This document shows positions 54,909-63,490 of a stretch of 64,000 bases of DNA, piece by piece. Numbering within the stretch: the first letter of the stretch is position 1; every line of letters begins with the position of its first letter. Source of the stretch: Bacillus oleivorans. Lineage in GTDB: Bacteria; Bacillota; Bacilli; Bacillales; JC228. The stretch lies in contig NZ_OAOP01000012.1 of assembly GCF_900207585.1 (NCBI RefSeq), positions 62,001 to 126,000 of the forward strand, read 5' to 3'. A model generated the notes under the pieces. The model saw only the letters and a program-made list of their open reading frames with translations, searched no databases and was not told the DNA's origin. The translations under genes and the position numbers were made by a program.

Positions 54909-55304
54909 TTAATTTTTCCTAATTTGATAAATCATTGCAGGGATTACCAAATACAATGCATAAGCAAAGGACATCCATGAGGTAAAAGCAATCACCTGAG
55001 AGTCATTCAATTTTGGAAAGATAAGAGAGTGATTTGATAATGAAATAGTATCTAACGTTAAACCAATAATCGTTCCGATCAAACCAAACTTTAAAGCTGC
55101 GTTTTCTGTTTTATCGAAAAGCAAGTATATATAGGTCACACCCCATAATAAAACGCCAGTGCCAACAATCAATAGGCAAAGACTATAGAAAAAATGATTT
55201 GTACCAGGACTAAAGAGGACGTTTTCACCAAAAATCACAAAAAATAAGGTAGCGAAAGCCCAGACTAACACACCCCAAATCCCCGTAAAGAAATAATTTT
55301 TCAT
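54909..55304 (-). CDS. DUF5367-like membrane protein
   Basis: The 131-residue protein has four membrane helices (GVLVWAFATLFFVIFG, FFYSLCLLIVGTGVLLWGV, FGLIGTIIGLTLDTISL, WMSFAYALYLVIPAMIY). It resembles the DUF5367 family; function unknown. Its start codon overlaps the stop of the upstream TetR gene (base 55304), so the two are one operon and TetR probably controls it. Confidence 0.75.
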   Translation of the reverse strand: MKNYFFTGIWGVLVWAFATLFFVIFGENVLFSPGTNHFFYSLCLLIVGTGVLLWGVTYIYLLFDKTENAALKFGLIGTIIGLTLDTISLSNHSLIFPKLNDSQVIAFTSWMSFAYALYLVIPAMIYQIRKN

Positions 55305-55891
55305 TATTCTTTTCCCCCTATAAGTAATTGGTTAAGTCCTTTAAATAACTGTTCAAACTCTGTAAATATCTTTTCAGCAGGAAAATCATTTTGCAGGAGA
55401 GCTTGAATTGCAATTCCATCCACCATTGCATTCAATAACACACCCCAAGTCTCTATGGAAACACCTTCTATTGGGGATTTGGGCCACACCTTAGATAAAT
55501 TTTCAAATAAAGCTCTATTTTCATTGAAAAGAATAGCTCCAAGCTGCTCTCTGATTTTTTCATTCGTAAAACTAGAAGTAACTAAAGTAAAGAACAATTT
55601 ATGAAAAAATGAGTCATGAGAACAGCGTTGCTTAGCTGATTCAAATGCTTGCTTTATGATCGATTCATTACTGCTTTGTGAAATTTCATACCATGAGCTT
55701 TGACAAACATCATCAACAATATCTAAGAGCAGCTGCTCCTTGGTTTTAAAATGGTAATAGACGGTTCCTTGTGTAACTCCAGCCATTTCAGCAACAGCTC
55801 TTAAAGTAAATTTTTCTATACCCTTATCCACCAAACACTCCTTTGCACTTTTGATTAAATCCGATTTACTTATAACATTTGGTTTAGCCAT
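55304..55891 (-). CDS. TetR/AcrR family transcriptional regulator
   Basis: The 195-residue protein has the TetR HTH IEKFTLRAVAEMAGVTQGTVYYHFKTKEQLLLDIV near the N-terminus, and a ligand-binding domain ending EQLFKGLNQLL. It is translated with the DUF5367-like gene. A seven-base inverted repeat lies 19 bases upstream of its start codon, a typical autoregulatory operator. Confidence 0.93.
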   Translation of the reverse strand: MAKPNVISKSDLIKSAKECLVDKGIEKFTLRAVAEMAGVTQGTVYYHFKTKEQLLLDIVDDVCQSSWYEISQSSNESIIKQAFESAKQRCSHDSFFHKLFFTLVTSSFTNEKIREQLGAILFNENRALFENLSKVWPKSPIEGVSIETWGVLLNAMVDGIAIQALLQNDFPAEKIFTEFEQLFKGLNQLLIGGKE

Positions 55892-55909
55892 TTTAATTAC
55901 TCCACCTTC

Positions 55910-55929
55910 TTAGTTATTCAACTAACTAA
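55910..55929. promoter_or_regulatory. Probable TetR operator
   Basis: TTAGTTA and TAACTAA form a perfect inverted repeat around TTCAAC, just upstream of the TetR/DUF5367 operon. Confidence 0.7.
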
Positions 55930-56025
55930 CTATAAGATATATTTTACCATTTTGGTTTTTGTGTGACAATGTATTTTTTAAACTGCTATTCAAAATAGCA
56001 TATAGCATTTAAGTGAGGTGCTGTT

Positions 56026-56163
56026 TCAGTGAATTGTGTTACGTTCCGACATCCGGGGAATTAAGTATTTGTTCTGCAAAATGCGTTTTATATGGTCAAT
56101 ACTACTAAGGATTTCCGCGGCAGCATGATTTCCGTGAATATCTTAGAGGGCAGCGACTTTCAT
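56026..56163 (-). pseudogene. Remnant of a metallophosphoesterase gene with in-frame TAA
   Basis: On the minus strand AGAAGGAAG precedes an ATG opening MKVAAL, then TAA (56143-56145), then DIHGNHAAAEILSSIDHI. Metallophosphoesterases of the YfcE/ApaH type start MKVAALYDIHGN, so the stop replaces a tyrosine or serine codon in the first metal-binding motif. The frame continues to KRILQNKYLIPRMSERNTIH and a stop, far short of the normal 200 or more residues, so a large deletion has also occurred. Confidence 0.7.
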
Positions 56164-56184
56164 AACCAAACTTCCTTCTAATAG

Positions 56185-56304
56185 TTAATTAGTCTTGCTC
56201 TCTTCCTGTAATCGTTTTATCTCTTTTTCTAAATAATCCAACCGCCGGTGGATTCTATAAAATAGCGGAAGGTAAGCGATAATAACAATAATGACCCATC
56301 CCAT
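56185..56304 (-). CDS. Small membrane protein, 39 aa
   Basis: A full AAGGAGGTG ribosome-binding site precedes an ATG at 56304 opening a 39-codon gene. The product has one N-terminal membrane helix (GWVIIVIIAYLPLFY) and a charged coiled-coil tail (RRLDYLEKEIKRLQEESK). It resembles other short single-span Bacillus proteins with a coiled-coil tail. I do not recognise a named family. Confidence 0.68.
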   Translation of the reverse strand: MGWVIIVIIAYLPLFYRIHRRLDYLEKEIKRLQEESKTN

Positions 56305-56422
56305 ATGGGTGACACCTCCTTAAATGATTAGAAACTGTTTTTAAACTCTAGCAACCTTTAATAAGCGGTACATAATAAGTGCAAATGCTAGAGTTAGCCA
56401 CAATGCAGGCAATGTAGTATTT

Positions 56423-56602
56423 AGCGGACACTGGTTCCGTTATTAATGAAAAAAGCACGTTTTTTTGTAATTTGCGGACATAGGTTCCGTTATTGACGCT
56501 AAATGACGACAATTTCTTGTCAAAATGCCTAAATAACGGATCTCTTGTCCGCAAGCTCCGCGGATCCCCCTTATTTTATTGAAATAACGGATTCTATGTC
56601 CG
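56423..56602. repeat. 180-bp F-F-R-R repeat element, copy 2
   Basis: GCGGACACTGGTTCCGTTAT (56423) and GCGGACATAGGTTCCGTTAT (56474) are followed by inverted copies AATAACGGATCTCTTGTCCG (56532) and AATAACGGATTCTATGTCCG (56583). Order and spacing match copy 1 at 8711. Confidence 0.92.
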
Positions 56603-56764
56603 TTACGAGACAGATATAAGATCGTAGAAGTCAATTTAAGCTCTTGTGAGACAAAAAAGCAACGCAATTCGATTAAAAAAGCATATTTTTAAAAGTAAAA
56701 CACCTTCATTAATGATTTTACCATAAAAATCCAGATCAAATAAAACAAGTTTCCCACATCCCCC

Positions 56765-56806
56765 AAAAGGAATTCCCCGTCAAATGTCTAAAGCAATAAA
56801 AAAATG
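56765..56806 (+). repeat. 42-bp direct repeat, left copy
   Basis: AAAAGGAATTCCCCGTCAAA followed by TGTCTAAAGCAATAAAAAAATG. The right copy at 57847 differs at two positions and has the same orientation; the pair brackets the DUF2935 gene. Confidence 0.92.
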
Positions 56807-56887
56807 AGCTGCCTCAGCAACTCATTTTCCTGCATCCCTCGGGGTTAATTGAATCGATAATGAAGGGCATTTTATTATTTTGCTCCA

Positions 56888-57715
56888 TCAATGGTTGATT
56901 TGAATACTTGTATTAAGATTGTTATTCATCAGACTAGCTTCAAATAAATCTATAATTTCTAGAAATCTTTCTGCTTCTCTAAATGTATGGTCGGCTAGGA
57001 GGGGATGAATATTACTCTTAATACGACATGCTTCAATTAACTCTCTTGCTGTTTTCTTAAAATCTCTTAAGGAAGCTACCGACACCTTATTTTGATTTAA
57101 GAATTGACTTAGTAATGGTCCGGTTTCTGATTGTGGTCGCATAGAATCCAAATCAACTGCCTGGAATAGCAATTGGTCAAAATCATGACTAAACTCTCTA
57201 GCCTGTTCAACTAACTTTCTTTCCGAAGGATCTAAAAGATGGCCGATAAATTTAGCATGATCTGCCATGATTCTTAGAAAGAAAACATTTTCTTCAATAA
57301 TAGCTTCTGGTCGGGGAGCTAGCACCCCTTCATTGAGTTCCCTTAATCGATTAGCAAAGTAAGCCGCTTCTCTGCTAATATGGTCAACCAATAAAGGGAA
57401 ATTATTTGTCCGAATTTCACAACGTAAAATTAATCCTAATACTTTTCTCTTGTAAGCCCATATAGCAGCAGCTGCCTGATAAACTTCGTAATTAAAAGCT
57501 TGTATTTGCCGTAAATCGGTGTTGATTGAAAACCTAGACAACCTTTCCTCAATTCTTTCAAAAATAGTGATAAACTGCTGTGCTTCATCGATCAACTGTT
57601 GCTGTTCAAATGTAAATCCTAAGCTTAAAAATAAAGCATGTTCTTTCATAATCCTAGACCAAAATTTTATTTCATCTAATGACCTTTCAACAATTGGATT
57701 GACTATTGTATCCAC
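56888..57715 (-). CDS. DUF2935 family protein
   Basis: The protein of about 275 residues consists of two tandem all-helical DUF2935 domains: VERSLDEIKFWSRIMKEHALFL and IIEENVFFLRIMADHAKFIGHLL mark the start of each, and each ends with a HxxREAxxF motif (HISREAAYFA, HTFREAERFL). The conserved E and H residues suggest a ferritin-like metal site. The start is unclear: AAGGAGG overlaps the GTG at 57715, and the codon at ideal distance is ATA (57704-57706). The gene is bracketed by 42-base direct repeats. Confidence 0.85.
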   Translation of the reverse strand: MDTIVNPIVERSLDEIKFWSRIMKEHALFLSLGFTFEQQQLIDEAQQFITIFERIEERLSRFSINTDLRQIQAFNYEVYQAAAAIWAYKRKVLGLILRCEIRTNNFPLLVDHISREAAYFANRLRELNEGVLAPRPEAIIEENVFFLRIMADHAKFIGHLLDPSERKLVEQAREFSHDFDQLLFQAVDLDSMRPQSETGPLLSQFLNQNKVSVASLRDFKKTARELIEACRIKSNIHPLLADHTFREAERFLEIIDLFEASLMNNNLNTSIQINH

Positions 57716-57846
57716 CTCCTTATTTTAAATTCCTTCCTATATATATCTATGTTTGTAATTATTTGTCCTAATTGCATTTCCGGCAGATTTCCTTGATCTT
57801 TTTATTTTTTCGTTCAGTTAAACAAAAAATGGTGGCTATATCTATA

Positions 57847-57888
57847 AAAAGGAATTCCCCGCCAAATGTCGAAAGCAATAAAAAAATG
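57847..57888 (+). repeat. 42-bp direct repeat, right copy, with Spo0A-box-like core
   Basis: AAAAGGAATTCCCCGCCAAA followed by TGTCGAAAGCAATAAAAAAATG. TGTCGAA is the core of a Spo0A box; the left copy has TGTCTAA instead. Confidence 0.9.
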
Positions 57889-57905
57889 CTGTTAAGGGGA
57901 AATCT

Positions 57906-59735
57906 ATGGAGATCCAGATAATTAAACAATCCTTCCAAAACTATTTACTTTCACTTCCGTATCGTGTAAAGCTGATGCTCGTCTTTTCGCTCCTTATTTT
58001 ATTGACAGCTTCTATATTAGGGAGTATTACCTATTATCAATTTGCCAAGTCGAGCCAAAAACGGACCGAGGAGTATCAAATTCAGTTAGCTAATCAAATC
58101 AACCAAAATATTAACCGTTATTTAAGAGAAATGCAGATTATCTCTCTATCCCCACTATATGACCAGCAGATTTTAGATATTTTAATTAATCACCAAACCC
58201 CGAGTGAATCTACATCATTTCCGCCTGCCTCGGAAAGACTGCCGATGTGGCGGTTTATTTCGAGTTTGATCCATATGAGAAATGAAATTAAAGGCATCCA
58301 TATTTTAGCGAATGACGGGACGATTTTTAGCAATTTAGATTCAAACACTGTTATGTTAAGGGTGTTTGAGCGAAACAACAAATGGATTAAGGAAATTGAG
58401 AGGGCAGACGGGGAGTGGGTGCTGCTTCCTCTGCACCAGCCTAATTACTATTTAAAAAAAGAGACCGCCGTTTTTTCAGTTGCCAGACTAATCCGCGATC
58501 CGTCCACCTATGACCCGCTTGGCATCATAAAAATTGATTTGAAACAGGAGCTGATAGAGGAGATTGTCGGGAATACCAACTCCAGCAGTCAGATTTTTAT
58601 CGTCGATCAAAACAATCAGTTCATTTATCCAAACAAGGAAGAGAAAATTATTGAGTCCAGCTTCATATCTGAGCTCGAAGGGATTCAAGTAAAAAACTAT
58701 ACGAACATTCCGATTAACGGCAGGGACTACATGATGGTCTACAACGAATCCGACTACTCTGGGATGAAGACGGTGATGCTGACTCCGCGGTCGATCGTTT
58801 TTAGTGAAGTGAATCGTCTGCGAAGAATGATGGTTGCCGTTGTGGTTGTCGGGATTGTCATTTCTTTTTTACTGGGCTTTATCTTATCGAAGCCGTTGGT
58901 GCAATCGATTCACAAATTAAGAAAGGCGATGGATAAGGTGCAAAGGGGATACCTGTCGCAGCGGGTAGAAATTACGTCGAACGATGAGATCGGTCAGCTC
59001 GGAAAAGGCTTTAATCATATGATTAGTGAAATCGATCGGCTTGTATCTGAAGTTTATAAAACAAGTTTACGGGAAAAAGATGCGGAGATTCGGGCACTCC
59101 AAAGTCAGATGAACCCCCATTTCTTATATAACACGCTCGAATCCATTAATATGCTGGCGATTACAAAGGGCAATTTGGAAGTATCCGATATGGTAACATC
59201 CTTGGGTAAATTATTGAGGTATACGATTGATAACTCGGCGAAAATTGTAATGCTAAAAGAAGAGCTTTCCTTTATCCAATCCTATATTGCGATTCAAAGG
59301 GTGAGGATGGGAGACAAGCTCCAATACAGAGAGGAAATTGATCCTCAAGTAAATGATGTGTTACTTCCAAAGCTAGTGCTGCAGCCATTAGTTGAAAACG
59401 CAATTGTTCACGGCCTTTCAATCCAGGGAGGCTTAATATCGATTAAAGGGAAAAGTGAAAATGGTCTGCTAACCATTAAGGTAGAGGATAACGGCAAGGG
59501 GATTACACCAGAACGTTTAGCAGAGCTTAAAAGATTCATAGAAAGCCAGCAGCATACTGCATCTGACAAGCACAGCGGGATTGCCTTATCGAATGTTCAT
59601 GAACGGATCCGGCTTTTATATGGAAATCAATTTGGAATCGAAATTGAGGGCGGAGAGGAAAGTGGATTTTCAGTCAAGCTGACTTTGCCGCTTGAAAGAA
59701 GGGGAGAGGGAAATAAAAGAGATTCTAGTCGTTGA
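57906..59735 (+). CDS. Two-component sensor histidine kinase, YesM type
   Basis: The 609-residue kinase has a membrane helix at about 20-40 (LMLVFSLLILLTASILGSI), an extracellular sensor domain of about 250 residues, a second helix at about 303-323 (MMVAVVVVGIVISFLLGFIL), HAMP, and a His_kinase domain with QMNPHFLYNTLESI. The ATPase domain shows VENAIVHG and VEDNGKGI. Such kinases with an AraC-type partner sense sugars; the sugar ABC operon downstream fits. Its end overlaps the regulator gene. Confidence 0.93.
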   Translation: MEIQIIKQSFQNYLLSLPYRVKLMLVFSLLILLTASILGSITYYQFAKSSQKRTEEYQIQLANQINQNINRYLREMQIISLSPLYDQQILDILINHQTPSESTSFPPASERLPMWRFISSLIHMRNEIKGIHILANDGTIFSNLDSNTVMLRVFERNNKWIKEIERADGEWVLLPLHQPNYYLKKETAVFSVARLIRDPSTYDPLGIIKIDLKQELIEEIVGNTNSSSQIFIVDQNNQFIYPNKEEKIIESSFISELEGIQVKNYTNIPINGRDYMMVYNESDYSGMKTVMLTPRSIVFSEVNRLRRMMVAVVVVGIVISFLLGFILSKPLVQSIHKLRKAMDKVQRGYLSQRVEITSNDEIGQLGKGFNHMISEIDRLVSEVYKTSLREKDAEIRALQSQMNPHFLYNTLESINMLAITKGNLEVSDMVTSLGKLLRYTIDNSAKIVMLKEELSFIQSYIAIQRVRMGDKLQYREEIDPQVNDVLLPKLVLQPLVENAIVHGLSIQGGLISIKGKSENGLLTIKVEDNGKGITPERLAELKRFIESQQHTASDKHSGIALSNVHERIRLLYGNQFGIEIEGGEESGFSVKLTLPLERRGEGNKRDSSR

Positions 59736-60408
59736 AGATGAAGAGATTATCAGACAGGGGTTAAAGGTATTACTTGAAAAAGTGATCGGCGGGTTTACCG
59801 TAACAGAAGCGAAAAGCGGTGAAGAAGCTCTATCTATGTTTTACCAAAGTCTTCCCCATTTAGTGATTACCGATATCCGGATGGGCGGCATGGATGGGCT
59901 GACCTTTATATCAAAGGTAAGGCAGGTTTCGGCAGAAGTTCCGATTATCATTTTAAGCGGGCACAGTGATTTTGAATATGCGAGAACAGCGATGCGCTAT
60001 GGGATTCAGCATTATCTGTTAAAACCGATTAACCGGGTCGAGCTATCAGAGACAATTACAAAGCTTTTTAAGGCAGAAACCAAGCAAGACACTTCCAGGC
60101 TATTTGATAAAATTCTACAGTATATCGATGACTATTTGAGTCATGAAATTTCCTTAAAAAACATTGCTGACCATGTCTTTCTAAACCCGCAATATGTGGG
60201 ACAGCTGTTTAAATCAGAACTGAATCAGACTTTTACCGAATATATAACCGAACAGCGTCTAAAACGGGCGAAAAAATTGTTAAAAGAGACGAATTTAAAG
60301 GTTTATGAAGTGGCACAGCTATCGGGTTACAAAAGTCCTAAGCATTTTATGACTGTATTCAAGCATGAAGTGGGAATGACACCTGTACAATATCGGGAGT
60401 TTTCTTAA
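59713..60408 (+). CDS. Two-component response regulator, YesN/AraC type
   Basis: The protein has a receiver domain (ILVVEDEEIIRQG, phospho-acceptor in VITDIRMGGMDG, lysine in LLKPINR) and a C-terminal AraC double HTH (SLKNIADHVFLNPQYVGQLFKSEL, VYEVAQLSGYKSPKHFMTVF). The N-terminus normally reads MKEILVVEDE; here the aligned start codon at 59713 is ATA, six bases behind GGGGAGAGG. A TTG at 59692 is the nearest standard start but lacks a ribosome-binding site. It overlaps the kinase gene and probably activates the sugar operon. Confidence 0.9.
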   Translation: MKEILVVEDEEIIRQGLKVLLEKVIGGFTVTEAKSGEEALSMFYQSLPHLVITDIRMGGMDGLTFISKVRQVSAEVPIIILSGHSDFEYARTAMRYGIQHYLLKPINRVELSETITKLFKAETKQDTSRLFDKILQYIDDYLSHEISLKNIADHVFLNPQYVGQLFKSELNQTFTEYITEQRLKRAKKLLKETNLKVYEVAQLSGYKSPKHFMTVFKHEVGMTPVQYREFS

Positions 60409-60511
60409 TATTCCTACAATCTAAGATAAACGAACTATTTCTCTTTTTGAGAGGATATTTTTAGGCAGAAAGCTTCCTTACAATGAAGCATAAGGGGAGG
60501 GTTGACAAAGA

Positions 60512-61789
60512 ATGAAAAAGCTCAGTTTACTTTTTTTATCGATTTTTTTGATAGCGTTTTCAGCAGCCTGCAGCAACAATGCAGGGACTGAATCTGAAGA
60601 GAATGGCAACAACAATGAAGAAGTAGAATTAACCTTTATGATGTGGGGAAGTGAAGCCCATCAGGAAGTGTACAATGAGTTAATTGCGAAATTCAATGAA
60701 ACACATCCAAATATTAAAGTGAAAATCGAAAGTGTACCATTTCCAGACTATCAGCAAAAGATAACGGTACTCGCGGCCGGAAGAGAGCTGCCTGATATCG
60801 GATGGGTCGCTGAACGGATGGTACCTCAATTTATGGAGAACGGCTTAATGGAGGATGTGTCAACATTCGCAGACGATGCGGAATATAACATGGATGACTT
60901 TTTCCCATCAACACTCGATTTATTTGAAAAAGATGATCAGCTATTAGGTATTCCGTTCTCAACACCGCCGATGGTTATTTTTTATAACAAAGACTTGTTT
61001 GTAAATGCCGGTGAAAAAACACCAAATGAACATGTAGAAGCGGGAACTTGGGACTGGGAGCAGTTTGAAAAATCAGCAAAGGCGATTTCATCCGATGGGG
61101 TATACGGAGCAAACTTCTTCCGTGACTGGAATACATGGATTGCTTTATTGTCACACACGTGGGCCAATGGCGGAGATCTATTTAATGAAGATCAGACCGA
61201 TTTTACATGGAATAGCCCTCAAGGTGCAGAAACGCTAAAAATGCTGCAACGGATGATGTTTGAGGACGGATCACATCCAAAAGCAGGAGAACAAGTCAGC
61301 TTTGAATCCGGCAAAATCGGAATGTTCTTCGATGTCTACAGCTATGTGTCAGCTGCCCGGAATGTGCAAGATTTTGAGTGGGACATTGCCCCGCTCCCTG
61401 AAGGACCTGAAGGCAGATTCCCTATGCTAGGTCAAGCGGGATACACTCTCTTTAAGGGCTCAGAGCATCCTGAAGAAGCGAGAGAGCTTCTTAAATTCTT
61501 TACAAGCCAAGAGGGAATCACGGCAACATCGACGTTCTTTGTTCCGCCGCGTGAAACTGTGCTGAGTTCCGATGACTTTGTCAATCAGCCAAATAACCCG
61601 CCAGTAGAAAGCATTCAAAGAGCCGTTATTGATGAAATGGATAATGCGAGACTGCAAGCAGGTCACATTGAATGGCAAAAAATCGACAACGCGATTCAAT
61701 TTGGATTTGATGAGTTATTCGGAGAATTGAAGGAACCTGAAGAAATATTAGAGGGTATGAATGAAAAAATTGATCCGTTATTGAAATAA
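60512..61789 (+). CDS. Sugar ABC transporter substrate-binding lipoprotein
   Basis: The 425-residue family 1 binding protein has a lipoprotein signal (LFLSIFLIAFSAAC), then VELTFMMWGSEAHQEVYNEL and FNETHPNIKVKIESVPFPDYQQKI typical of carbohydrate-binding components. GGQAGYTLFKGSEHPEEA-like sequence (LGQAGYTLFKGSEHPEEA) is near residue 310. It delivers an unknown sugar to the permeases encoded downstream. It starts at ATG behind AGGGGAGGG. A hairpin after the gene would lower expression of the following genes. Confidence 0.93.
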   Translation: MKKLSLLFLSIFLIAFSAACSNNAGTESEENGNNNEEVELTFMMWGSEAHQEVYNELIAKFNETHPNIKVKIESVPFPDYQQKITVLAAGRELPDIGWVAERMVPQFMENGLMEDVSTFADDAEYNMDDFFPSTLDLFEKDDQLLGIPFSTPPMVIFYNKDLFVNAGEKTPNEHVEAGTWDWEQFEKSAKAISSDGVYGANFFRDWNTWIALLSHTWANGGDLFNEDQTDFTWNSPQGAETLKMLQRMMFEDGSHPKAGEQVSFESGKIGMFFDVYSYVSAARNVQDFEWDIAPLPEGPEGRFPMLGQAGYTLFKGSEHPEEARELLKFFTSQEGITATSTFFVPPRETVLSSDDFVNQPNNPPVESIQRAVIDEMDNARLQAGHIEWQKIDNAIQFGFDELFGELKEPEEILEGMNEKIDPLLK

Positions 61790-61795
61790 AAAAAG

Positions 61796-61836
61796 GTGCG
61801 GTTAACCTCTTAAAGGCTTAACCGCTTCCCTTTTAC
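61796..61836 (+). terminator. Intra-operon attenuating hairpin
   Basis: GCGGTTAA and TTAACCGC pair perfectly around CCTCTTAAAGGC (itself paired), followed by TTCCCTTTT. The weak T-tract suggests partial termination between the binding-protein gene and the rest. Confidence 0.75.
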
Positions 61837-61851
61837 TTGGGGTGAATTCGT

Positions 61852-62544
61852 TTGACTGCATCTTTGCGATATTTTTTAGAAGAAAAGAAGATGACCCTAA
61901 TCGTGAGTTTGCCTGAAAATCGGGCAGATCTTGCGCAGGCAGCCAGCCGAGCTGGAGCAGATGCGATTAAAATGCACGTCAATGTAAACCATCGTGCATC
62001 TGGAAATCGATTTGCAGTTGTTCAGACCTATACTGATACCTTTAAAAAAATTAGGGAAGAATTTTCTGGACCGCTTGGTATTGTTCCAGGTGGTGGGTTT
62101 GATGATATAGCCGCAACTGAAATGGAAAAGCTGATTGGTTTAGGCTTTAATTTTTATTCGGTTTACGCCCACCATAAGCCAAGCTGGATGCTGGGGTTAC
62201 AGGAAATAGAAAAAACATTTGCAATTTCTAGTGATTATCAAATCGAACTGATTGGGAATGTAAAGCATTTTGGTATAACAGCCCTTGAAGCATCGATCAT
62301 TCCTGGGGAAGAATACGGATCGCCGTTGACCTTTAAGGATGTGCTGGCCTATAACAGACTCGCTCAAAATGTAGACGTACCTGTTCTAATTCCATCGCAA
62401 AGAAAACTGGAACCATACGATATTCCGATTCTTTATCAAGCGGGAGTTAAAGCCGTTATGCTCGGAGCGATTGTCACAGGACATACCGAAGCAAGTTTGG
62501 AGAAAGCCATTTCGACTTTTAGAGCGGCGATTGAGTCACTGTAA
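61852..62544 (+). CDS. TIM-barrel protein of unknown function in the sugar operon
   Basis: The 230-residue protein looks like a (beta/alpha)8 phosphate-binding barrel: LIVSLPENRADLAQAASRAGADAIKMHV opens it, GIVPGGGFDD lies in the middle, and AGVKAVMLGAIVTG near the end resembles the phosphate-gripping strand of NanE, ThiE and similar enzymes. I do not recognise a characterised family. It starts with TTG behind GGGGTGA. Its place between binding protein and permeases suggests a sugar-phosphate epimerase or aldolase for the imported sugar. Confidence 0.7.
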   Translation: MTASLRYFLEEKKMTLIVSLPENRADLAQAASRAGADAIKMHVNVNHRASGNRFAVVQTYTDTFKKIREEFSGPLGIVPGGGFDDIAATEMEKLIGLGFNFYSVYAHHKPSWMLGLQEIEKTFAISSDYQIELIGNVKHFGITALEASIIPGEEYGSPLTFKDVLAYNRLAQNVDVPVLIPSQRKLEPYDIPILYQAGVKAVMLGAIVTGHTEASLEKAISTFRAAIESL

Positions 62545-62557
62545 GGAGGCAGGAAAG

Positions 62558-63490
62558 TTGAAATCAAGCGTGCAAACAGCTAAAAGCCTGCCTGTAAAGG
62601 TAAAAAGGCGGCGGAAATTTCTCGGAAGTGAAGCATTTTACGGGTATTTATTTGTTAGCCCGATGGTATTCGGATTCCTGTTAGTTATGCTTTTTCCGTT
62701 AATATATTCAATTTATATCAGTTTTACAGATTGGCAGCTGTTAGGGGATCCCAATTTTATCGGATCAGAAAACTATGAACGGCTTGTGAATGATCCAGAC
62801 TTTTGGGTTGTTTTAAAAAATACCCTGATTTTTTCGGTGGGACTCGTTCCAATCAATATTGTCCTAGCCTTATTACTAGCTCTGCTTTTACAGCGTAATT
62901 TACCTGGGATGGGAATCTTTCGTACGGCCATCTTTATCCCAGTTATGACATCGATTGTGGTCTGGTCGATTATTTGGAGGTATATGTTTGGGACAGAGGA
63001 AGGGTTCATTAACCAAATGCTGGCTGTATTTGGGATTGATGGACCAGCCTGGCTGTATGATCCAAACCTTGCAATGGGAGCCGTCATCGTTGTCAGTGCC
63101 TTGAAAAATGTGGGACTGAATATGGTGTTATTTCTAGCTGCATTACAGCAGGTAGATAAAAATCTCTATGAAGCTTCCGTTTTAGATGGTGCAGGGCGGG
63201 GAAAACAATTTTGGCATATTACATTGCCGATGATTACACCGACCTTGTTTTTAACCATCATTTTGACCGTAATCGGTTCGATGAAGGTATTTGGCCAAAT
63301 CTATGTAATGACGAACGGGGGACCAGGGAACCACACCAAGGTACTCGTTTACTATATTTGGGAAAACGCCTTTAAATTATTTGATTTTGGCTATGCATCC
63401 GCGATTGCGCTTGTATTATTTGTGATGATCTTATTCTTTACAATCCTTCAATGGGTTGGCAGAAGAAGGTGGGTTTTCCATGAACAATAA
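62558..63490 (+). CDS. Sugar ABC transporter permease, MalF/UgpA type
   Basis: The 310-residue permease has six membrane helices starting with GYLFVSPMVFGFLLVMLFPL, and the EAA loop LYEASVLDGAGRGKQFWHIT. TNGGPGNHTKVLVYYIWENAF is typical of MalF-type sugar permeases. I choose TTG 62558, behind AAGGAGGC, rather than a start inside the previous gene. Its end overlaps the next permease by 11 bases. Confidence 0.93.
   Translation: MKSSVQTAKSLPVKVKRRRKFLGSEAFYGYLFVSPMVFGFLLVMLFPLIYSIYISFTDWQLLGDPNFIGSENYERLVNDPDFWVVLKNTLIFSVGLVPINIVLALLLALLLQRNLPGMGIFRTAIFIPVMTSIVVWSIIWRYMFGTEEGFINQMLAVFGIDGPAWLYDPNLAMGAVIVVSALKNVGLNMVLFLAALQQVDKNLYEASVLDGAGRGKQFWHITLPMITPTLFLTIILTVIGSMKVFGQIYVMTNGGPGNHTKVLVYYIWENAFKLFDFGYASAIALVLFVMILFFTILQWVGRRRWVFHEQ

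Larger units (their letters stand above)
56305..56887. other. Intergenic region with repeat elements
   Basis: Holds the second F-F-R-R element (56423) and the first 42-base direct repeat (56765) with a hairpin AAATGAG/CTCATTT after it. Short open frames on the minus strand here are produced by the repeat. Confidence 0.6.

Noticed and set aside
56348-56667. Two overlapping minus-strand open frames
   Set aside because: They are translations of the F-F-R-R repeat element.
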